The notes: generated by a model from the letters alone, not told the origin. A DNA stretch of 64,000 nucleotides from Sulfurospirillaceae bacterium (GCA_028684065.1 JAQUGO010000004.1:1-64000); one strand, 5' to 3'; counted from the first letter of the stretch, positions 1-8,154 are shown. A program made the numbers and translations.

Positions 1-182
1 AATGTTCGCATCTCTCCATCGCCTATTGGGGAAAGATCTACGGTCACAAATCCAGCCGATTGCACGCTTGGTAGTGGATCCCAAGTCTTCTTCATAGCAC
101 CCAGTGCTAGAACCCCACCAACCGCAGTGATGCTCCCAAGGGCCAATCCTATAAAATCTCTTCTTTTGTGGCATAAAGACAT
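1..182 (-). CDS. petA: Rieske iron-sulfur subunit of cytochrome bc1 complex (5' part only)
   Basis: N-terminal 60 residues of a quinol:cytochrome c oxidoreductase Rieske subunit; the rest lies outside the window. The start is ATG at 180-182. The protein opens with MSLCHKRRDFIGLALG, a twin-arginine motif (RRDF) followed by a hydrophobic anchor that is Gly/Ala rich, then AMKKTWDPLPSVQSAGF. That last segment is characteristic, as I recall it, of epsilonproteobacterial PetA. The [2Fe-2S] box is not in view. Upstream on the same strand is a small cytochrome c gene, which is a plausible electron-transfer neighbour. The assignment rests on the N-terminus only. Confidence 0.85.
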   Translation of the reverse strand, partial: MSLCHKRRDFIGLALGSITAVGGVLALGAMKKTWDPLPSVQSAGFVTVDLSPIGDGEMRT

Positions 183-200
183 GGGTTACCTCTTTTAAAA

Positions 201-494
201 TTATTTTTTGGCAATAAAATTGGCGATTTCTTCAATTTGTGCATCTGTTAATGTTGCCACTTGTGCTTTCATCATCGCTTTCATCTCTTTGCCATAAGTC
301 CCCGCTTTGTAACCTTTCATCGATGCGATAAAGGCATCTTTACTCAAATCTTTGATAATCATACTTTTGTTTAATGCTGATTTTTCACCTGCTGCCCCAT
401 GACACGCAATACATTTGGTATAGAGTGGAGTAGCTTGAGCACTGAGAGCACAGATAAACGAAAGAACGGTCATAGATTTAATAATTGTTTTCAT
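201..494 (-). CDS. Small periplasmic monohaem cytochrome c (c553-like)
   Basis: A 97-residue class I cytochrome c. The start chosen is the ATG at 492-494, preceded by AAGGAG at good spacing; the open frame extends further upstream but without a signal. Residues 1-21 form a Sec signal peptide (MKTIIKSMTVLSFICALSAQA). The haem site is CIACH at about residues 28-32, and Met residues in GKEMKAMMK are candidates for the distal ligand. Length and layout match cytochrome c553-type soluble carriers. It sits just upstream of petA on the same strand, so it may carry electrons from the bc1 complex to a terminal oxidase or reductase; this role is inferred from position. Confidence 0.9.
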   Translation of the reverse strand: MKTIIKSMTVLSFICALSAQATPLYTKCIACHGAAGEKSALNKSMIIKDLSKDAFIASMKGYKAGTYGKEMKAMMKAQVATLTDAQIEEIANFIAKK

Positions 495-659
495 GGAAAA
501 CTCCTTTTTGGTTGATTTGAGAGAAATAGTAATGAAAAAAAGTGGCAAAAAAATGTGAAGGAAAAATATATGGGATTATTCTCAAAAAGATATTAAATAT
601 ACTTGTTGGTGTTTATTAGCTAAAATACCCTATTAAAATGAGGAGAAGTTACCAACTCA

Positions 660-1226
660 ATGGAATTACATTTACTTGAATTAATGCGTGAATATGGTTA
701 TGGGATACTGTTTATTTGGAGTATTTTAGAAGGCGAAAGTGGTCTCGTGATGGCAGGGCTTTTTTCACATACGGGGGATATGAATCTCTTTATGGCAATA
801 GCTTTTGCAGGAGTGGGTGCTTTTACGGGGGATCAGCTCTATTTTTATTTGGGAAGATTTAAAAAAGGCTATGTCATCCGAAAGTTTTCATCCCAACGTC
901 GCAAAATTGCCCTTGCCAAAAGAATGCTTCAAAAATATGGCTGGTATATTATCTTCATGCAACGTTATATCTATGGAATGCGAACGATTATCCCTTTAAC
1001 GATTGGTTTAACGGGATATAGTGCCAAAGAGTTCGCCATCATTAACTTCTGCTCCGCACTGTGTTGGAGTGCTTTAATCATTACGCCTGTATGGTATTTT
1101 GGTGAGCCGATTTTAAAAATGCTCGCAGTGCTTAGAGCCCATTGGTACTATGCTTTGCCTGTTATTTTCCTTGTAATCGCTAGCCTTTATCTCTTTATCC
1201 GCAATCGTACTACGCCAAAAGAGTAG
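660..1226 (+). CDS. DedA-family (SNARE-associated) inner membrane protein
   Basis: A 188-residue polytopic membrane protein of the DedA/VTT family, thought to move phospholipids or undecaprenyl phosphate across the inner membrane. Visible marks are the acidic EGES near residue 25, the GDQLYFYLGR segment around 57-67, and the QRYIYGMRTIIPLTIGL segment around 100-116, equivalent to the conserved R-x(3)-PhxxG region. It has about five hydrophobic segments, with a C-terminal one at 160-180. The ATG at 660 follows AGGAG at 641-645. Its 3' end overlaps the convergent aldo/keto reductase gene by 17 bases. The substrate cannot be told from sequence. Confidence 0.88.
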   Translation: MELHLLELMREYGYGILFIWSILEGESGLVMAGLFSHTGDMNLFMAIAFAGVGAFTGDQLYFYLGRFKKGYVIRKFSSQRRKIALAKRMLQKYGWYIIFMQRYIYGMRTIIPLTIGLTGYSAKEFAIINFCSALCWSALIITPVWYFGEPILKMLAVLRAHWYYALPVIFLVIASLYLFIRNRTTPKE

Positions 1227-2049
1227 TGATACGCTTTATCTCATCTATTGTCAAACTAAAATCATCAATACATACATCTTCCTTGAGATGCTCTATCGAG
1301 GTTGAACCTATCAACGGAATGATATGTGTCATGGTAAGATAGCGATACCATAATTGCGCTGGTGTCTTATGATAGTGCTGTGCTAACGTTTGAATGAGCG
1401 GATGCGCAAGTATATGAGGATTGGCTGTTAGTGTCCAAAATCCTTGGTAGAGTATCCCTTTATTGTGGCACCATGCTCGCAACTCTTTATCGTAATGTGT
1501 GTCACTGTAAAAACGGTTTTGTACCACACTGGGTTTAATCGTTGCGTCTTCCCAGAGGTGTTTTAAAAGTTCTAAATCATAGCAGTTACTAATGCCGAGT
1601 TGTCTAACGCCACCTTCATGGTGTAATTCTTCCATACTCTTCCATGCTTTGAGAAGCTGTGAATAGGGAAAAATAGGGGAGTGCAATACAAAAGAGTCAA
1701 TATAGGATGTTTGTAAGTTGGCTTTTGACACTTCAAACGAAGTGACAATTTGTTGTTCGATGCTATCGTTAGGATGGTAAGGGATACGGTTAGGGTCTTG
1801 ACCTCCTATGGGAGTGAACTTGGTTTGAACGAAAAGCTCTTCTCGCTTAAATCCTTGGGCATATAGACGTGAGAGTGCAATGCCAACCAATGCTTCTTCA
1901 TAATGCTTAGGCTGACATGCCGTATCTATGCCTCTAAAACCACTGAGTACCGCCATCTCTACCAAATCGGCGGTACGTTCTTTTTTCCATGCGGTTCCGT
2001 AAATAAGATAAGGTATTTTGACGTGGTGTATGCTTTCACTATAATACAT
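1210..2049 (-). CDS. Aldo/keto reductase
   Basis: A 279-residue NAD(P)H-dependent aldo/keto reductase, cytosolic, with a (beta/alpha)8 fold. The catalytic tetrad is visible: Asp in FRGIDTA, Tyr in PKHYEEALVG, Lys in LFVQTKF and His in DSFVLHSP. Further family marks are GISN, VQNRFY and a C-terminal IPLIGS nucleotide-binding stretch. The frame stays open to 2097, but the ATG at 2047-2049 has AAAGGAG seven bases upstream and starts MYYSES, so that start is preferred. The last 17 bases overlap the end of the dedA-like gene on the other strand. The physiological substrate is unknown. Confidence 0.9.
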   Translation of the reverse strand: MYYSESIHHVKIPYLIYGTAWKKERTADLVEMAVLSGFRGIDTACQPKHYEEALVGIALSRLYAQGFKREELFVQTKFTPIGGQDPNRIPYHPNDSIEQQIVTSFEVSKANLQTSYIDSFVLHSPIFPYSQLLKAWKSMEELHHEGGVRQLGISNCYDLELLKHLWEDATIKPSVVQNRFYSDTHYDKELRAWCHNKGILYQGFWTLTANPHILAHPLIQTLAQHYHKTPAQLWYRYLTMTHIIPLIGSTSIEHLKEDVCIDDFSLTIDEIKRITTLLA

Positions 2050-2171
2050 GAAGACTCCTTTAGTGCAATAATTATAACGAATAGTCTTTGCATACATATA
2101 AAGTTATATCAATGAAAAAAAATATAAGTATTATCTATGAAATATCCCAAGACCATGCACCATTTTAGAGC

Positions 2172-2195
2172 GTTTAAACATTCAAAATGTTAAAC
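2172..2195. repeat. Short inverted repeat upstream of the EamA exporter gene
   Basis: GTTTAAACATT, three bases of loop, then AATGTTAAAC: ten pairs with one bulged A. It lies about 70 bases before the exporter start, between two divergent genes. It could be an operator for either gene or a weak hairpin; there is no T-run to suggest a terminator. Confidence 0.35.
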
Positions 2196-2261
2196 TTTCA
2201 GGGTAAAATTCTATGATAAACAATCAATAAAAATCTCCACTACGATTAAGGAAGAACTTCA

Positions 2262-3197
2262 ATGAAAGAAGCACTGCTTGTGCAAGATAAACAAAAAATA
2301 GTAGCGGTACTTATAGCTCTTTTGGCGGTTTATATCGTATGGGGGAGTACGTATTTAGGTATTAAGATTGCTATAGAAACACTGCCTCCTTTTTTAATGG
2401 CGGGTAGTCGTTTTTTAATAGCTGGACTTTTTCTGTATGGTGTTGCATGGATGAAAGTCAAAAAGCATCCGCCTTTACATCTGTGGAAAGATACAAGTAT
2501 TGTAGGTGTATTGCTACTTTTGGGCGGAAATGGGCTTGTGGTGTGGGCAGAACAAAGCATACCTTCTTCTGTTGCATCGTTAATCATTGCTACGGTACCT
2601 TTGTGGATTATTATCATCAGTAAAATAAGTCGAAGCGAAAATCAGGCCAATAAAGGTGTGGTTTTTGGTACGCTTTTAGGATTTTTTGGTGTTGCTATTT
2701 TAATGTTTCCTTATAATACATTGAATGATATTTCTTCGATTCATCTTGATATGGCAGGCATGATGGCAGTGATTGCCGCTGCTATATTATGGTCTTTAGG
2801 TTCTGTTTATTCGCAACGGGCAAAAATGCCTTCCTTACTTATTTTATCAACAGCGATGCAGATGATAGCAGGGGGTATTGCCCTATTGGTAGTTTCATAT
2901 GTGATGCAAGAGTGGCAACATGTAGCGTATGAAAATTTTTCTTCACGTTCGTTAGGAGCGTTTGTCTATTTGACACTTGTGGGTTCACTCATGGGGTATA
3001 CCGCGTATCTTTGGCTTCTTAAAAACACCACCTCATTTCTCGCCTCAACGTATGCTTTCGTCAATCCCGTGGTTGCTATTTTTCTAGGCTATATTTTTGC
3101 GGATGAAGTATTGACAAAGCCGATGATTTTAGCCGCTTTGATGATTATCAGTGCTGTTATTATTATTACCGTATTTAAGTCCAAAAAAACCAGCTAG
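2262..3197 (+). CDS. EamA/DMT-family exporter (YedA/RhaT type)
   Basis: A 311-residue drug/metabolite transporter with ten hydrophobic segments arranged as two EamA repeats of five. The first repeat opens with VYIVWGSTYLGIKIAIETLPPF, the usual family start, and contains AEQSIPSSVASLIIATVPLW. The second holds ILWSLGSVYSQRA and LWLLKNTTSFLASTYAFVNPVVA. The gene is preceded by AAGGAAG eight bases before the ATG. Family members export amino acids or other small metabolites; nothing here fixes the substrate. It stands alone between a divergent reductase gene and a convergent dehydrogenase gene. Confidence 0.9.
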   Translation: MKEALLVQDKQKIVAVLIALLAVYIVWGSTYLGIKIAIETLPPFLMAGSRFLIAGLFLYGVAWMKVKKHPPLHLWKDTSIVGVLLLLGGNGLVVWAEQSIPSSVASLIIATVPLWIIIISKISRSENQANKGVVFGTLLGFFGVAILMFPYNTLNDISSIHLDMAGMMAVIAAAILWSLGSVYSQRAKMPSLLILSTAMQMIAGGIALLVVSYVMQEWQHVAYENFSSRSLGAFVYLTLVGSLMGYTAYLWLLKNTTSFLASTYAFVNPVVAIFLGYIFADEVLTKPMILAALMIISAVIIITVFKSKKTS

Positions 3198-3203
3198 CGT
3201 TGA

Positions 3204-4133
3204 TTAACGAATAGCTTTTTCCATATCTTGCATCTTTTGAGCGCTGAGATGTAAAGCCTCCAGTTCTTCAGGTAAGAGTTTGTAGTTGAGGATTTTGCTG
3301 GCACCTTTTTTGGTAACAACCACGGGAACATTCACAACAACGTCACTCAAGCCATATTCTCCATCCAGATACACTCCTAAGGGAAGGACGGAGTGTTCAT
3401 CATTGCCAATGGCTCGTAAAATACGAAAGACACTTGCGGCAATGCCGTGATTGGTATTGCCTTTTTTTCGAAAAATATCATAACCCGCATTAATCACATC
3501 ATGGTAAATTTGCGCTTTATCTAAATGGGGCAAACCATTGAGCTCACAAAAAGTATCGACATCAAGACCACAGATATTGCACATACTCCAAGGGATAATG
3601 CTTCCTTTTCCATGTTCACCTAAAACAAAGCCAAAGATATTTTTAGGGTCAATCCCCACTTTTTTACCAACGATTTTCATAAAACGCGCTGTATCGACAA
3701 GTGTGCCCGCACTAATCAGTTTTTCTCTAGGATAATAGCCCTCTTTGTAAGCAATATGCGTTAAAACATCCACAGGATTGCTGACAAAAATAATAATAGC
3801 ATTGGGGGCGTATACAAAAAGTTCTTTCATGATTTCTTTCATGATAGAGGCATTTTCACTTAAAAGTTCATCTCTGGTTTGATTGCCTTTAAGTTGTGCA
3901 CCTGCGGTGATAACAATCGCATCACATGAAGCACAATCAACATAATCACCGCTATGCAAATGGGTATTGCGTGCATAGGTAAACGATTCGACGTGCGAAA
4001 AGTCTTCTACTTCTGCCCACGCTTTGTCTTTATTGCGATTGACTAAAACGATTTCGGCTACACTACCTAAGGTTAGCAGATAACTGACGATTTCAACACC
4101 TACAGCACCCGCTCCGATGATTCCTACGCGCAT
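3204..4133 (-). CDS. L-lactate/malate dehydrogenase family 2-hydroxyacid dehydrogenase
   Basis: A 309-residue NAD-dependent dehydrogenase of the LDH/MDH superfamily. Visible are the Rossmann motif GIIGAGAVG (residues 4-12), the acidic end of beta-2 replaced by VNRN (so the cofactor preference should be checked), the mobile loop GAQLKGNQTR with Arg87, SNP at 118-120, the substrate-binding Arg150 and Asp147 in LVDTARF, and catalytic His174 in GEHG. The position that separates lactate (Gln) from malate (Arg) enzymes appears to be Leu81. The enzyme is therefore neither a standard LDH nor a standard MDH. Start ATG at 4131-4133 has a weak ribosome site. Confidence 0.88.
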   Translation of the reverse strand: MRVGIIGAGAVGVEIVSYLLTLGSVAEIVLVNRNKDKAWAEVEDFSHVESFTYARNTHLHSGDYVDCASCDAIVITAGAQLKGNQTRDELLSENASIMKEIMKELFVYAPNAIIIFVSNPVDVLTHIAYKEGYYPREKLISAGTLVDTARFMKIVGKKVGIDPKNIFGFVLGEHGKGSIIPWSMCNICGLDVDTFCELNGLPHLDKAQIYHDVINAGYDIFRKKGNTNHGIAASVFRILRAIGNDEHSVLPLGVYLDGEYGLSDVVVNVPVVVTKKGASKILNYKLLPEELEALHLSAQKMQDMEKAIR

Positions 4134-4198
4134 AATTTTCCTTGTATTAAAAATGCCATTATAACATCCTTCTTAGACTCAATGTTGTACAAAAAATA

Positions 4199-4684
4199 TC
4201 ATTTTGAAAGAATAATGCGCCATTTTTCGATAAGGCACTCTAAAGAACATGCCGCGTTAGCAGGACTGGTAGAGGGAAGGGCTATAATAGGGTGTTTGGT
4301 GAGAGGATAGCTTAGCTTCATATAGAGTTGATATGCTTTAGTGCCATTGGCAAAAATACGTTCAATGGGAGCTTGATGCAACAACATCTCGATGTCATTG
4401 GCTTTGGCTTCTTTGATAGAGGCATCACTAGAATTTTCAATCAAACAACTCTCAATTACATCCCAAAGCGCAATCCCACTCTCATGGAGAAGCGTGATTT
4501 TCTCGTCGATGCTTTGTGGATATGGCTTACATGTAAGTGCAGCGATGACTTTGTAAAAACGATTTTGAGGATGTCCATAATAAAACTGCTCCGCCCGTGA
4601 AGCCACAGATGGGAATGTGCCTAAAATGAGTATTTTAGAATGGGGTGATACGATAGGGGCAAAGGTATGGCTTACTTTTTGCAT
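4199..4684 (-). CDS. DNA-deoxyinosine (hypoxanthine) glycosylase, UDG family 6
   Basis: A 161-residue DNA repair enzyme that excises deaminated adenine (hypoxanthine). Family marks are ILILGTFPS at about 19-27, FYYGHPQNRFYKVI around 35-48, the GIALWDVIESC segment, and the C-terminal LPSTSPANA. Length fits the family (about 160-170). It carries a TTACATGTAA palindrome inside the coding region (4527-4536), reading Leu-Thr-Cys-Lys. The gene is monocistronic, between the dehydrogenase gene and an intergenic region rich in inverted repeats. Confidence 0.82.
   Translation of the reverse strand: MQKVSHTFAPIVSPHSKILILGTFPSVASRAEQFYYGHPQNRFYKVIAALTCKPYPQSIDEKITLLHESGIALWDVIESCLIENSSDASIKEAKANDIEMLLHQAPIERIFANGTKAYQLYMKLSYPLTKHPIIALPSTSPANAACSLECLIEKWRIILSK
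4527..4536. repeat. TTACATGTAA palindrome, copy 1 (coding)
   Basis: Exact ten-base palindrome inside the DNA glycosylase gene; the arms extend to CTTACATGTAAG. On the coding strand it reads -L-T-C-K-. Confidence 0.7.
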
Positions 4685-4705
4685 AATTCTTCTTTGGTTT
4701 AAAGT

Positions 4706-4715
4706 TTACATGTAA
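4706..4715. repeat. TTACATGTAA palindrome, copy 2 (intergenic)
   Basis: Exact copy 22 bases upstream of the glycosylase start. The flanking bases AAAG make a 15-base word (4701-4715) that recurs identically at 54498-54512, also intergenic. Confidence 0.7.
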
Positions 4716-4752
4716 CGTATTTGTTTGAGCAAGGCGCAAAGCGCTTTTGAAT

Positions 4753-4813
4753 AGACTTCTTGTCAAATGACTTCGTGAGGCTCAGACCAAAGGGAACATT
4801 TTACAAGAAGTCT
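4753..4813. repeat. Long imperfect inverted repeat (hairpin) between glycosylase and nitroreductase genes
   Basis: AGACTTCTTGT (4753-4763) pairs perfectly with ACAAGAAGTCT (4803-4813). After one mismatch the stem continues with AAATG/CATTT, giving about 17 positions around a loop of 27 bases that holds TGAGGCTCA. It ends 26 bases before the nitroreductase ATG. It has no T-run, so a leader RNA structure, a protein site or a small repeat element are all open. Confidence 0.5.
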
Positions 4814-4839
4814 TATCGCATTATACCAAAGGAGATGCC

Positions 4840-6105
4840 ATGCTAGAGTATCATGCTCAAACGAAGCACAGTTACCAGTCGGTTCGTAGTAAATCGCACT
4901 TTATGGATTGGGACCATCAACCGCAACACTTTAAAATTTACCCTAACTTTTATGAGCGTATTTCTTTAGAAAAACATAACCCCTTGCACCGTTTTTTTAT
5001 TCTCATTGGCGGGATTACCGCACAAAAAAGCTATCCAGGTGTCACCTATGCTTTACGCACCAATCCGAGTGCTGGGGCATTGTATCCGACGGAAGGGTAT
5101 GTACAAATTCGAGGTGTTGAGGGTTTTAAAGATGGCATTTACCACCTAAGTCCGAGTGAGTCTGCTTTAGTGTTATTATATGACTTAAAAGAAGATGAGG
5201 GTGTCGAGAGTGCTTTACATGTCACGAAAGTCACCGGTTTTGTATTTCTCTTTTCTGCGCTTTATTACCGCTCTTCGTGGAAATACCGCGATAGAGCACT
5301 TCGCTATTGTTTGCAAGATACGGGGCATATGATAGGCACATTGGAAGCTTCGTGTTTACTGTTAGATAAAACGTACCGCATTCTTTACGATGGTGATAAG
5401 GAGGCTTTGAGCGAGATGTTTGGCATGGGAACGCGTGAGCTTTACCTCTCAAGCGTTATCGTTGGAGAAGAAAGTGCGCTTACATGTAAGGCAATACAGA
5501 TGCACGTGCCTTATGTGGATGGGACGGGAGTGTTTGAGCAAAATACACTGGTGGAAGAGGCATATCAGCAAACTATGCATCCGATACAAAACGTGCAACA
5601 TGCGATGCCTAAATTTACATTAGATAAAGAAGTTTTTTTAAAAGCCATTTGGAAGCGCCGTTCTATCAGAGAATTTACTCGTGCAAGCATGAGTGAAGAG
5701 GCGTTTAAAATTGTGATGGATTTTATCACCGAGCCGATTCCTTCCACTGTGGATGAAGTGGTGGAAATTTATGCCGTTATTAACCGAGTAGAAGGGATGT
5801 GGCAAGGCCTTTGGAAGGAAGGAGTGTATCTTAAATCAGGTGATTTTGCTTCCAAAGCGGGTTATCTGTGTTTGGAACAAGCACTTGGGGCACACAGTGG
5901 AGTGACTTTTTTTCTCGTGGGAGAGAGTGAGCAAAATTATCAAGCGATGATGCAAAAAGCAGGTATTATTGGGCATAGATTGTATCTTATTAGCGAATAT
6001 TTAGGCTTAGGATGCAGTGGTATTGGGGCGTATTATGATGAAGAAGTGGCGGAATTTTTACAAACGCAGGGCATGATACTTTATGCCCTTGCGATTGGGA
6101 AGTGA
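4840..6105 (+). CDS. SagB-type nitroreductase-family dehydrogenase, two domains
   Basis: A 421-residue flavoprotein with two nitroreductase-like halves. The first (about 60-215) carries RTNPSAGALYPTEGYV and GIYHLSPSE, the signature of SagB-type dehydrogenases that use FMN. The second (about 245-420) begins WKRRSIREF, the FMN-binding start of ordinary nitroreductases, and ends with LISEYLGLGCSGIGAY. SagB enzymes oxidise azolines in peptide natural products, but no precursor peptide, cyclodehydratase or exporter gene sits nearby, so the role here is open. The ATG follows AAAGGAGATGCC. A TTACATGTAA palindrome lies in the gene (5480-5489). The stop codon abuts the convergent downstream gene. Confidence 0.85.
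   Translation: MLEYHAQTKHSYQSVRSKSHFMDWDHQPQHFKIYPNFYERISLEKHNPLHRFFILIGGITAQKSYPGVTYALRTNPSAGALYPTEGYVQIRGVEGFKDGIYHLSPSESALVLLYDLKEDEGVESALHVTKVTGFVFLFSALYYRSSWKYRDRALRYCLQDTGHMIGTLEASCLLLDKTYRILYDGDKEALSEMFGMGTRELYLSSVIVGEESALTCKAIQMHVPYVDGTGVFEQNTLVEEAYQQTMHPIQNVQHAMPKFTLDKEVFLKAIWKRRSIREFTRASMSEEAFKIVMDFITEPIPSTVDEVVEIYAVINRVEGMWQGLWKEGVYLKSGDFASKAGYLCLEQALGAHSGVTFFLVGESEQNYQAMMQKAGIIGHRLYLISEYLGLGCSGIGAYYDEEVAEFLQTQGMILYALAIGK
5480..5489. repeat. TTACATGTAA palindrome, copy 3 (coding)
   Basis: Exact copy inside the SagB-type gene, reading -L-T-C-K- in frame. Confidence 0.7.
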
Positions 6106-6666
6106 TTATTTACCGAGTAATGCTTGTTTTAAACTCTCTTGTGCAGGTTTGTCGCCTAGCCAAATGCCAAAAAGAGCTTCTTTAAAATCCAGTCCAGAAA
6201 TGCTGACACGTAAAGTTTTATTCTTGTAGATTTTGATACCGCCTTGGGGAATGTACATTAAGTCATAGATATCATTATTGCCAATGGGTTCTTTAAAAAC
6301 GGCAATGAATGTTTCGATTTTTTTATTCATCTCAGGAGTATTATTTTGTGCGGTGTTAGCAAAACCTTCACGCGATGCATCTTCCATTGTTTCACTACTG
6401 ATAAGTGAAGATATAATAGAGAGAGTGATGCACATGGGCTCATCCGCTTTTAGTAAAGAAGTTACATTGTCATAAGCTTTTGTGGTGTACAAAGAAGCGA
6501 CGTATAAATCAATAAAAAATTTATTACGTATACCCGCTCCTTGTAAGCTAAGCGTTATACCATCGATACTTCGCTCTTCCTCAAGGGTTACACCTGCTAT
6601 CTCTTTAGCCTCTAACGAGAGATAAAAAAGGCTGCATGTTAAGAGTAAAATAAAAATTTTTCGCAC
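6106..6666 (-). CDS. Periplasmic chalcone isomerase-like protein
   Basis: A 186-residue exported protein of the bacterial chalcone isomerase-like family (Chalcone_3 type). The start chosen is GTG at 6664-6666, which has AAAGGA at good spacing and begins MRKIFILLLTCSLFYLSLEA, a clear signal peptide; longer starts would run into the preceding MATE gene. Family marks are GAGIRNKFFIDLYVASLY and, near the end, LRVSISGLDFKEALFGIWLG. Bacterial members probably bind fatty acids or small lipophiles; catalytic function is not shown. It follows the MATE gene by 10 bases and is likely co-transcribed with it. Confidence 0.82.
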   Translation of the reverse strand: MRKIFILLLTCSLFYLSLEAKEIAGVTLEEERSIDGITLSLQGAGIRNKFFIDLYVASLYTTKAYDNVTSLLKADEPMCITLSIISSLISSETMEDASREGFANTAQNNTPEMNKKIETFIAVFKEPIGNNDIYDLMYIPQGGIKIYKNKTLRVSISGLDFKEALFGIWLGDKPAQESLKQALLGK

Positions 6667-6676
6667 ACGAATTCCT

Positions 6677-8014
6677 TTAAATGGTTTTGAGTTTTCCAAT
6701 AGTATACCACAGCAAGGCCAGAGCAGAACTGTAAACAATAATGCCAAGGCCTATCCACATCCACATAAATGAGAGTTCAAAATAATACACAATAAGGGTG
6801 TATGCAATGGTGGGTGCTAGGAGTTGGCGAAAAAAGCCAACGTAAAAAATCATCGCAGGTTTTTTAATACCTTGCAAAGCTGCCACACACACAAAGTGCG
6901 TGACATAACCACAAAACATAAAAAGCATGACATGAATATAGGTACTTCCTAGGGCAATCACTTCTGTGTCGTGGTCAAACTGTGCAACTATCCATGTGCT
7001 GGTTATCAGTAAAAACAACATTCCCCCAAGCGCAAGGCTATAACCGTATTTTAAGGCATCCTTTAAAATAGCACGTACCCGCTCTTTTTTACCCGCTCCC
7101 ATATTGTTTGAAACAAGGCTTAGCGTGGCACTGCTGATACCAAGTGCGGGAAGAAGCATCAATTGTTCTACACGGTATCCTATCCCGTAACCGGCAACAG
7201 CTTTATACCCATAATAGGTTACAAAATGAAGAGCAATTAAGGAGCCAAAAGAGATCATCAGCATATTAAGCCCAGGGGGTGCAGCTTGCGTAATAAGAGG
7301 CTTGTAAATACGCCAGTCAGGATAAAAATGTGCTTTACATGTAAAGCGTATCAAGCCTGTTTGCATGCTTTTATACAGTAGGTAGCCCGCATTAATCGCT
7401 TGAATCAAAACAGTTGAAAAGGCGATACCTCCAATACCCATAGCAGGGAATATTCCCCAACCATAAATAAATAAAGGATTTAAGAGGATATTAGCAAAAA
7501 ATCCAAAGATAAGCGTATTGCGATAGCTTTTCGTATCTCCTGTTGCAACTAAAACACTATTGAGGGCAAAGTTAGCGAAGAAGAGAACTGTACCTGCTAG
7601 GATGATTTGAATGTACGAAAGTGCTAAGTTGTGATAGGTGGGCTCTGAACCAATCAGTATCAGTAATTCTGAAGCATAAAGATAACCCAGAAGACCTAAA
7701 GAGGTGCCCAGGATAAGGATGAGGCCCATGCCTTTTTTAGCAATTAATCCAGCGTAAACAATATGGTTTTTCCCATAAGCATGACCAATGAGAGCTGTGA
7801 GTGCCGTTGTCCCTCCATAGCAAAGGCCTATGATAAAAAAGAAAAGAAAAGAACTTGAAGACAGAGCTGCAAGGGCACTCGTAGAAATAAGACCAGCATA
7901 GTAGGTGTCAACAACATTGTAAAGGGTATTAAAAACCATGCCTAAACTTGCAGGAATAGCGAGTTGACGAATAAGTTGAGGTATGGGCTTCGTTGTGAGT
8001 GTTATAGCATCCAT
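6677..8014 (-). CDS. MATE-family multidrug/cation efflux protein
   Basis: A 445-residue polytopic exporter with twelve hydrophobic segments in two MATE repeats. The first repeat shows LAIPASLGMVFNTLYNVVDTYYAG, the usual opening (NTLYNVVDT), and the second shows QAAPPGLNMLMISFGSL. MATE proteins exchange Na+ or H+ for cationic drugs or metabolites. Start ATG at 8012-8014 (MDAITLTTKP) has AGAGGT just upstream; the in-frame ATG eight codons earlier has no ribosome site. A 16-base palindrome containing TTACATGTAA lies at 7332-7347. Likely operon with the downstream chalcone isomerase-like gene. Confidence 0.9.
   Translation of the reverse strand: MDAITLTTKPIPQLIRQLAIPASLGMVFNTLYNVVDTYYAGLISTSALAALSSSSFLFFFIIGLCYGGTTALTALIGHAYGKNHIVYAGLIAKKGMGLILILGTSLGLLGYLYASELLILIGSEPTYHNLALSYIQIILAGTVLFFANFALNSVLVATGDTKSYRNTLIFGFFANILLNPLFIYGWGIFPAMGIGGIAFSTVLIQAINAGYLLYKSMQTGLIRFTCKAHFYPDWRIYKPLITQAAPPGLNMLMISFGSLIALHFVTYYGYKAVAGYGIGYRVEQLMLLPALGISSATLSLVSNNMGAGKKERVRAILKDALKYGYSLALGGMLFLLITSTWIVAQFDHDTEVIALGSTYIHVMLFMFCGYVTHFVCVAALQGIKKPAMIFYVGFFRQLLAPTIAYTLIVYYFELSFMWMWIGLGIIVYSSALALLWYTIGKLKTI
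7335..7344. repeat. TTACATGTAA palindrome, copy 4 (coding)
   Basis: Exact copy inside the MATE gene. The perfect palindrome extends to GCTTTACATGTAAAGC (7332-7347). It reads -F-T-C-K- on the coding strand. Confidence 0.75.
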
Positions 8015-8104
8015 AATACCTCTTTTTCTTTTTATCATAACGCGTCAAGGCTTCAAAAAAGCTCTTTTTTCGTGACTAAATATTTTATTACATTTCGTAT
8101 AAGG

Positions 8105-8121
8105 CTCATTATTTACTCATT
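8105..8121. promoter_or_regulatory. CTCATT direct repeat, candidate response-regulator site upstream of torA-like gene
   Basis: CTCATT at 8105-8110 and again at 8116-8121, 11 bases apart (one helical turn), the layout used by OmpR-family dimers. The same pair with the same spacing, followed by further T's and a GTTA, occurs at 11416-11432 upstream of the response regulator gene. It lies about 40 bases before a TATACA -10-like element. Confidence 0.55.
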
Positions 8122-8148
8122 TTTTATCGTTAAACTTCGTCCATAAAG

Positions 8149-8154
8149 TATACA
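8149..8154 (+). promoter_or_regulatory. Candidate -10 element for the torA-like operon
   Basis: TATACA at 8149-8154, preceded by AAAG and with the CTCATT repeats centred about 36 bases upstream, a spacing suited to activation by an OmpR-family regulator. There is no obvious -35. A 100-base leader would follow. Confidence 0.35.
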
